In this document: positions 17,932 to 23,808 of the stretch, piece after piece | Numbering within the stretch: position 1 is the stretch's first letter | Layout: every line of letters starts with the position of its first letter | Assembly: GCA_049999805.1 (NCBI GenBank) | Contig: JBNGIO010004167.1 | Span: 1 to 23,808 of the forward strand | Reading direction: 5' to 3' | DNA length: 23,808 nucleotides | Source of the DNA: Folioceros fuciformis | Lineage: Eukaryota; Anthocerotophyta; Anthocerotopsida; Anthocerotales | The notes under the pieces: generated by a model | Database searches by the model: none | Seen by the model: only the letters and a program-made list of their open reading frames with translations | What the model was told of the DNA's origin: nothing | Program-made: the position numbers and the translations under genes

Positions 17932-18392
17932 CCGTGTTCGTACCTGTACTCAATGTGGTACCGCGGAGTTTTGTGGAGACGTCCTGAGGTAGATATTAAA
18001 TGTTACCTCGTCCTGATTTATGTACACATGGCCCACATTAGGTAGTCTACATCGTGACTTAGGGTACTTCGCGGAAGTCCGCAATCGCCGGACATTTTTG
18101 GCATTGGACGACCCGTCGTCTTCTTTTTTGTCTAGACGATCTTTATTGTGATGCAAAATTATATCTTGCTTATAATGCTGAGCTGGTAGTTGTGGAGAGT
18201 TGAAGATGTCTACAAGTAAGATTGCCACGAATTCAAATATTTTATTGCTTATTAATTTTAACACTCTAAAAATGATAATATACATTATGGACGAATTAGG
18301 TTTAGTCAAAGAAAACTGTTTTTTAATGAAAGCCCTAGACTTCTTTGGGCAACTGGGCTCCCAAAAAATCATACGCCCACCCCGTCCCCAAA
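17932..18392. other. Intergenic, AT-rich
   Basis: This is the 3' flank of the GDT1-like gene and the upstream region of the CwfJ-like gene. No gene or repeat of note is seen. Confidence 0.5.
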
Positions 18393-18410
18393 GGTATATA
18401 TATATATACC
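18393..18410 (+). promoter_or_regulatory. TATA-box region of the CwfJ-like gene (palindromic)
   Basis: ggtatatatatatatacc is a perfect 18-bp palindrome 69-86 bases upstream of the CwfJ-like start codon. The placement fits a TATA box with a leader of roughly 40 bases. Because it is symmetric it gives no direction by itself. Confidence 0.55.
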
Positions 18411-18478
18411 ACTATATGTGCAGGCAAAGTCATCACACGGCTATTCGTGCTTTTGAGTTTCAGTGACCTTTGCTGAAG

Positions 18479-19494
18479 ATGGGGAAGAAAACGGAGGCGA
18501 TGCTGCGGAGCTTGCAGGGACGGAAACAGGACTATCTGGACGAAGATGATGAAAGGGCTGCGCCTAGCTCGTCCCGGAAACGCAAGCAGCGGACCCAGGA
18601 TCCTGAGAAGGAGAAGGCGCAGAAGATGAAGATGGCTGCTACCAAGCAAGTACCTTGTTTTGTTGGCTGTGTCTTCGGGCCGGTTCAGTTGCATTGTTTA
18701 GAGTGTGTGGAATTCTGTGGCTTACGTTCGAGTCTGGGTTGAAGGAGCCTGCAGAGGCAGATATGCAAGCAATGCGACAATCTGAGTACATCAAAGCATT
18801 TGATTGTGGCCATAGGGAATCACTCGTACCTCATGCTGCCTCCACGGGGGCCGCTGGTGCTGGGTCACTGCTACATCATCCCGTTGGAGCATGAGGTGTC
18901 CAGCAGGAATGTGGAAGAGGCCGTGTGGCAGGACATGCGGAATTTCAAAAAGAGTCTGCTGCAGATGTTCGCGGCAAAGGGCAAGGATGTGCTCTTTTTG
19001 GAGCTGGCGTTGACTGATGCTCGGCAGAGGCGGCATGCCATTGTGGAGTGCGTTCCCATTCCACCTGCAGCCGCAAAACAAGCCCCTTTGTTCTTCAAGA
19101 AGGTCAGTGGTTTTTGTGCGATTCTGACCTAATTGGCGAGGGTTTGTAGGCAGTTCAGAAATGGCCTAACCTGGATGATATTGTACAGGAAATTGATGAA
19201 GCTGAAGAGGAATGGAGTCAGCACAATTCTAAGAAGTGTATTGAGACCGGTGAGAAAGGGTTGAGAGGGTCTATTCCTGCCAACTTCCCTTATTTCCATG
19301 TGGAGTTCGGACTCCAGCGAGGCTTTGTCCATGTGATCGACGACGAGAGCAACTTCAGGGGCAAAAATTTTGGGCATTCTGTACTCAAGGGCTTGATGAA
19401 ACTACCTGCAGAGCCCCCGCAGCAGTCCGTGAGAGACTTTCTCAAGGGTTGGGATTGGGATTCGTATGACTGGACCAAGATGCTAGACAGCTGA
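18479..19494 (+). CDS. Short CwfJ/CWF19-like spliceosome-associated protein, three exons
   Basis: Exons are 18479-18649, 18755-19102 and 19189-19494 (introns 105 and 86 bp, GT-AG, all phase 0), giving 274 residues. Residues 1-57 are a basic, Lys/Arg-rich tail (SSSRKRKQRTQDPEKEKAQK). From residue 58 comes the CwfJ C-terminal domain 1: a CKQC pair, SKHLIVAIGNHSYLMLPPRG, LVLGHCYIIPLEH, NFKKSLLQMF and QRRHAIVECVPIP, a HIT-like fold. The third exon is CwfJ domain 2 (IDEAEEEWSQHN, NFPYFHVEFGL, GFVHVIDDE, ending DWTKMLDS). CWF19L2-type proteins act in lariat turnover at the spliceosome. Typical plant homologues have several hundred residues before these domains; here only 57 precede them, so this is either a truncated paralogue or a naturally minimal form. 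The frame is intact and a TATA site lies just upstream, which favours a working gene. Confidence 0.87.
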
Positions 19495-20572
19495 TCATAA
19501 CCCTCTTACATCACAGGTCCGTGCCATGAGTGAGTCCAGGTTACGAGGGACGTGGGCTCAGGAGATGGCGATGTGTCTGTACAGAATTCCAGACTAAGTC
19601 GGCGATGATGTGACATCCAATTTTTTTGGTTGTACCGTAATCCAGGTCTTCTAGGGATGGACAACGAGACGTAGGATTGTGTCATAAAAGCACAGCAGCC
19701 TGACGGAAAAGATTGGATGCTTCCGCATCTTGGCAATGAAGAACAGCAATGCATCAGGAAATTGGGCACTATGTACCTCCTGATCGCTACCTTACCCTGC
19801 AGCCTGTCCAATGATTGGAGTTGGGATGGATATAACTGGACCAACATGCTGCTGAGCATTGACTTTCTCCCATTCTCGGGCCGTTAGTGAGGGGTAGGTT
19901 TTGATGGACACGGGCCTCCAATAAGTCCGGACTGATGGCTGATTGTCCAGTAGCAACGGGCCATAATTGCAAGAGCCAGAACAATTGCGGATGAAGGAAG
20001 ATTGAGGATGATCTGGGAAAGCCAGATTGGAGAAAACTGGCTGCTCAACAATTTGGCAACCAAACGATATTTCTGTGAAGTCGAGTGGCTGCGGATCTGA
20101 ATCTTCTCATGTGAAGACTTGAGTTTGGACTAGTGAACTGACGGGAAGCGATGACGGATGGGAAGTGACTGCGGATCCAAGTGGTCTGCATACAAGCTGT
20201 CCGGTCAATGGCCAGAATCCACAGCTGCAAAAGGTGGACAGAAACTCTTCGCTCTTGTCGGATGAAGCAGTAGAAAGAGTGATGTATCTAGATAGCTTGT
20301 AAGTGCTACGATCGGGAAAATAAAGGACGATTTCTGTTGTGCAATCCTGGAATTTCACGTGCTCACATCTCCATGTATGTACATCAAATCTGGCCTAACA
20401 GTTATGTACAACTCTGAAAGGACGGACGATTTTGGGACTCTGTACATCCCTTGAAGGTCACGAACCTTCATGGTTCAAACTTCTACCGCACCCAGCTCGA
20501 CAACGGGAGCTGGAGAAGCAAGATCTGCGCCCATGGCAATCGATTTGAAACAAATGAACCCCATCTTCTGTG
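19495..20572. other. Intergenic region between convergent CwfJ-like and COPT-like genes
   Basis: No complete gene is seen. An AATAAA at 20319-20324 could serve transcripts from the left. A fragment resembling the last CwfJ exon sits near 19806-19848. The right end holds the 3' flank of the copper transporter gene. Confidence 0.5.
19806..19848 (+). pseudogene. Duplicated fragment of the CwfJ-like gene's 3' end
   Basis: Bases here read NDWSWDGYNWTNML, against GWDWDSYDWTKML at the end of the CwfJ-like gene about 370 bases upstream. The nucleotides align with roughly 80 percent identity over about 40 bases. No splice or start context accompanies it, so it looks like the relic of a local tandem duplication. 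Confidence 0.45.
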
Positions 20573-21022
20573 CTAAGTAGCAGCACAGACATCCGAAGAG
20601 TCCCCAGAGCTGGTACCAGCGCGGAACAGGTAGAACCCAAACCCAAGCCCCAGAGCAATCGCGATGAAGACGCCTCCGTTAAAGGACATGACCGCCAGCA
20701 TGAGGAGGTAGCCAATTCCCACACTGACAGTGTAGATCAACGCCTCTGCCAGCTTCTGCGCCTGCGAAGCGGAGGGCGCCCGCACCTTGCCGATGAGCGG
20801 CACGTGGTGGCCGTGCTCCTCGCCATGGGTTTCATGGTAACCTGCCGCCCTGCTCTCCACGGCGCTGCTGAAGGAGGTGCGCTTGCTGGTGAACCATTCG
20901 TGGAACACCCCCACCAGGAAGAGGCCAACCAGCGAGAGTGAGTACCCCAGCCACGAGCTCACAAACCACTCATCGAACAGCAACGTCACCGTCTTCCCCC
21001 AGTAGAAGGTCATGTGCATCAT
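20573..21022 (-). CDS. CTR/COPT copper transporter, COPT5-like
   Basis: This single-exon gene encodes 149 residues of a Cu(I) channel that assembles as a trimer. The start MMHMTFYWG is the same as in COPT5 and fixes the start at 21022; the 16 open codons upstream are probably leader. The N-terminus carries one MxM motif and lacks the Met-rich clusters of plasma-membrane COPT1/2, which points to a tonoplast or prevacuolar form that exports stored copper. TM1 is about 21-43 (WLGYSLSLVGLFLVGVF). TM2 holds the essential MxxxM (M108-M112, MLAVM), followed by SFNGGVFIAI and the Gly-rich TM3 (LGLGFGFYLF). The TM1-TM2 loop is unusual in carrying five His residues within 62-73 (YHETHGEEHGHH). The C-terminus has a single Cys rather than a CxC pair. 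Confidence 0.93.
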   Translation of the reverse strand: MMHMTFYWGKTVTLLFDEWFVSSWLGYSLSLVGLFLVGVFHEWFTSKRTSFSSAVESRAAGYHETHGEEHGHHVPLIGKVRAPSASQAQKLAEALIYTVSVGIGYLLMLAVMSFNGGVFIAIALGLGFGFYLFRAGTSSGDSSDVCAAT

Positions 21023-22646
21023 GGTTGCTGCCTTCCTCTCGCTTCTCCTCGTCGCACCTAGATCCCGCACCCCACTTCATCAGGTCACGGCCGCATCCCG
21101 AAATCCGTGCAAATCCATCCACTTCACCAGCACATCTCTACACAAAATTCGAACAACACACAACCAAAAGACCAAACCTGCCCGCCGAGATTGGATCTAC
21201 TACGAGGTTGCGAGACGAAGCGGCTGGAGAACGCCCTCTGCTAAGAGACCGATCGCCTCTCTTTGTGCCTATCCACCAAACCAGCAGTATCCAGCGTATC
21301 TGATCCGTATTTGCCTGTAGCAGACAAGCCGGTAGGTCCTACATGCAATGTGGAATATTAAAAAAATGGAAAAGAAACGCAAGATAAATGGGTTGCTAGA
21401 TTTGCTTCCACATCGCCTGCAAGCTCCCCTTGCTAGGAGCGCACACTTGCTCGTCTCCACCGCAAAGTGCCTCCAAGCATCCTGCATTTTTAACTTGAGA
21501 GCACACATTTCTTCCATGGCCACCATATGGCTGGCCGGCTACTCACCAAGCACAGCCTACATTGTTGCTGTTGTGTTAGCCAATTTTGCTTCCACTTGGC
21601 TCCACCCCAAGTAGTGAATAGCTAGATGGTCACAATGCCAATGGTGAAGCTGGTCCGGAAATTTGTTGATCACCTACATGGCCAACAAGGTTTGGTACAA
21701 CCAGCTTGGTAAAGGATATGACTGACAAGATGTGGTACAAACATGACAAACATGAAGGAACCCTAAGTCATGTCAACCTCATTTCCTACCATGCCCTAGG
21801 GACCTCTGCAAATCTCAGTCCATGGTACGCATTGTGCAACTACACAAATAGAGGGTACAATTGTCTTCAAAGTCCATGAGCAGAAATTTGGGAAGACAAC
21901 AAGCCATTGGAGGCTCCTATTTCAGATGCGAAAATCGATCAAGAGGTCGTGCTTGGGCCTTCTTTCACCTCTCAAGACAAGTCCAAGCACAAAAACATGT
22001 TCATGTACCTATTGCTTCTTCGATTGCTAGCTGGATTTGGAGTGATAGAGCTTGGAGATTCTTGCATGTCTAACAGGAGTTGTCCCGAATGGTCTTGTTC
22101 CATACATACTAGCTCCAATGTGTATGATTTATGAGGAAATGTTTTTATCCTCCCGTGCATGACACATATATATAAGAGATGCTATCATATATTCCAGCAT
22201 AATACGCAACAAAATTATCCCTAATATATCACGCAACAAAATGTAAGGTATCGCCATCTATGGCTGCTTGTGACGGGATATGGGTTTTAGGAATTGGGCA
22301 AACGATGGTGAAATCGTTGCCCATAAACCCTGAACCCCTCCGTGGTCTGGAGCCGGGTCCCGTGGTGGTGGTGCTGCAGTGCGTGAAGGACTGTGGGAAA
22401 TTCTTGGAATCGCGGGTCATGGGATACTCAGTGTTTCGATTCAGGGATGGTGGCGGGTATGGAAGATGATGATGCAGCCTCCAGTTCTTGCCACGTTTGA
22501 TGAAACTTACAATGGCTGCCCTGGTTTGATAGAGAAGCAACAGGACTTAGCTGGTCTCACGGGGTTGGAGGGGCTCGGACCAGTCGAGCACGCACAATGT
22601 GGGTGTTGAATTTGTGAATTGTAGGATATTGGAGCAAAGGAACAGG
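21023..22646. other. Long intergenic/promoter region between divergent COPT-like and FTSHI2-like genes
   Basis: About 1.6 kb without a supported gene. A short frame at 21907-22134 (starts MEAPISDAKIDQEVVLGPSF) and another at 22260-22469 look faintly coding but match nothing I recognise and may be upstream frames or leader. The left part is the promoter of the copper transporter gene. Confidence 0.45.
22167..22176 (+). promoter_or_regulatory. Candidate TATA box upstream of the FTSHI2-like gene
   Basis: tatatataag lies about 470 bases upstream of the FTSHI2-like ATG, followed within 30-75 bases by two copies of acgcaacaaaat (22204-22215 and 22231-22242). If it is used, the leader would be long and would contain the short frame at 22260-22469, or would be spliced. 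Confidence 0.3.
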
Positions 22647-23808
22647 ATGGCGTCCTTCGCGGGTGCCCAGGCCGTGTCTGCTTCGGGGCTGGGGGCATGG
22701 CGACCCAGCCTTGGAGCTCGTATGGGCAGGCAGCGGGCCAGGAGAGTGAGGCTGGTCTGGGTCGGCCATGGGGTGCGGGCTGGAGTAGCTGGTGGAGATG
22801 GTGAGGAGAAGCAGCAGCAGGTCAGGAAGGGGAGGAAAGGGAAGAAGGCGCCAGAGGTGATGGGCGTGGAGGAGAGGTTGAAATGGACGGAGGGGTTGCC
22901 GCAGGTGCAGGAGCATTTGCCTTATACCGATGTTGTGGAGCTTAGGCAGCAGGAGGGGTTGAGGCACATCATCAAGCATCCGGGCTCGGTTTTGAAGGGA
23001 CGGCCGGATGTGGTTCTGGTTGTGTTGGAGGATGGTAGGGTTGTGAGGACTGTTTTGCCTGTACCAGAGAGGGACAGCAAGTTTTGGGAGGATTGGGCCA
23101 GTCTGAAGATGGACGACCTTGTCATGGAGGCGTACACACCTGCTCCGCCCAAGCCAGAGTTGGTGGGATGGGCAGCCAAGGGCCCGTCCCTTACTTTTCT
23201 CACCAATGTGGCTGGGTGGATTTCGCGAATCGGGAAGGCACCCTCCCAGCAGCAACCGGGGCATGGCAGGAAGGAGTCAACTGCCAGGGCAGCAGCTCGT
23301 GCGCGTCTGGAGCAGCTCGAGCAGGCTAGGAAGGAGAAGGAGGCTGCTCGTGCCAACCGGGAAGCTGAGGCTAAGCAGCTCAAGGCTGATGCTGCTAAGC
23401 GGGAGCGTGAAGCCAAGGCCAGAGCAGTCGCCAATAAGGAGCGTGCCAAGGAGGCCGAGGCAAACATGAAGTCGCAGGAGGAACGGAAGCGGCAGTTGGC
23501 TGAACAGGTTCAGAAAGCAGCAGAGTGGAACAACTTCTGGTTTCAAGCTGCTCGGAATGAGGGTTTTAGGTTTTCTATGGGCGTCTTCTTCTTCTGGTTG
23601 TTCTACCAGACGATCGTTGTCGGTGTGAAGAAGCGGAAGCAGGACTACGAGGATCGTCTGAAAATCGAAAAGGCTGATGAGGAGGAACGAAAGAAAATGA
23701 GGGAGTGGGAGGACGAAATGGAAACCATACAAGCAGTTTCGACTTCGGAGGGTTGGGGCAAGGAGGGCATGGGTGAGGACGACAGGCAAAGAATGGAAGA
23801 GATTGAGA
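22647..23808 (+). CDS. FTSHI2: FTSHI2-like inactive FtsH AAA-protease homologue, N-terminal part (runs off the window)
   Basis: An open frame of 387 codons with no stop runs to the window end. An Arg/Ala-rich transit peptide (MASFAGAQAVSASGLGAWRP...) is followed by EERLKWTEGLPQVQEHLPYT, a conserved region LRHIIKHPG ... VVLVVLEDGRVVRTVLPVPE, then FWEDWASLKMDDL and AYTPAPPKPEL. A long charged coiled coil occupies about 206-290 (Lys/Arg/Glu/Ala-rich). A transmembrane helix lies at about 307-327 (GVFFFWLFYQTIVVGV), followed by KKRKQDYEDRLKIEKADEEE. These match Arabidopsis FTSHI2 (At3g16290) in order and wording. That protein is a proteolytically inactive FtsH in the Ycf2-FtsHi ATPase motor that drives chloroplast protein import. 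The AAA ATPase domain would lie beyond the edge. The ATG at 22647 has a good GGATGGC context. A full-length check of the missing zinc site is not possible here. Confidence 0.88.
   Translation, partial: MASFAGAQAVSASGLGAWRPSLGARMGRQRARRVRLVWVGHGVRAGVAGGDGEEKQQQVRKGRKGKKAPEVMGVEERLKWTEGLPQVQEHLPYTDVVELRQQEGLRHIIKHPGSVLKGRPDVVLVVLEDGRVVRTVLPVPERDSKFWEDWASLKMDDLVMEAYTPAPPKPELVGWAAKGPSLTFLTNVAGWISRIGKAPSQQQPGHGRKESTARAAARARLEQLEQARKEKEAARANREAEAKQLKADAAKREREAKARAVANKERAKEAEANMKSQEERKRQLAEQVQKAAEWNNFWFQAARNEGFRFSMGVFFFWLFYQTIVVGVKKRKQDYEDRLKIEKADEEERKKMREWEDEMETIQAVSTSEGWGKEGMGEDDRQRMEEIE

Noticed and set aside
19135-19188. Acceptor at about 19149 adding VQKWPNLDDIVQ to the CwfJ-like protein
   Set aside because: The acceptor at 19188 keeps phase, follows a ctaac branch-like site, and restores the family sequence KK-x-IDEAEEEWSQHN without an insertion.

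Overview
This window is plant nuclear DNA, most likely from a lycophyte of the Selaginella type. The reasons are genes specific to land plants (class III peroxidase, WOX13-clade homeobox, COPT5-like copper transporter, chloroplast GDT1/CMT1-like transporter, FTSHI2), introns that are nearly all 75-120 bp with GT-AG ends, and tight gene packing. The species is an inference from intron size and gene content; no database was searched. A run of exactly 100 Ns (6092-6191) is an assembly gap.

The first 9.8 kb is repeat-rich. In order it holds: a GC-rich degenerate 'ggcgccac' array; a 5' fragment of a Ty1/copia element (gag, zinc knuckle, protease, start of the pre-integrase domain) that stops before integrase; about 3.6 copies of a ~180 bp satellite-like tandem repeat; a trihelix (Myb/SANT-like) pseudogene on the minus strand with five in-frame stops and no frameshift; two hairpins; and a ~5 kb block bounded by inverted copies of one repeat (about 4424-4745 and 8885-9280). 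Inside that block lies a decayed, intron-interrupted integrase-like (DDE, RNase H-fold) gene at about 6384-7655. Its architecture resembles the 'VHNQRIERLW'-type integrases known from animals and fungi. This is the most unusual item in the window.

From 9.9 kb on there is an ordinary gene-dense region. Minus strand: a double-Dabb stress-response A/B barrel protein (9900-10535), a five-exon secreted class III peroxidase (11342-12726) and an intronless WOX13-clade homeobox gene (13157-13825). Plus strand: a nine-exon chloroplast GDT1/UPF0016 transporter (15298-17931) and a very short CwfJ/CWF19-like splicing protein (18479-19494). Minus strand: a COPT5-like copper transporter (20573-21022). Plus strand, cut by the window edge: the N-terminal half of FTSHI2 (from 22647).

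Eukaryotic genes like these are transcribed one by one, so no operon is implied. There is still a loose chloroplast and metal theme: a Mn/Ca transporter, a Cu transporter, a haem peroxidase and a plastid protein-import motor subunit. Exon boundaries were derived by hand from splice sites, phase and family conservation.
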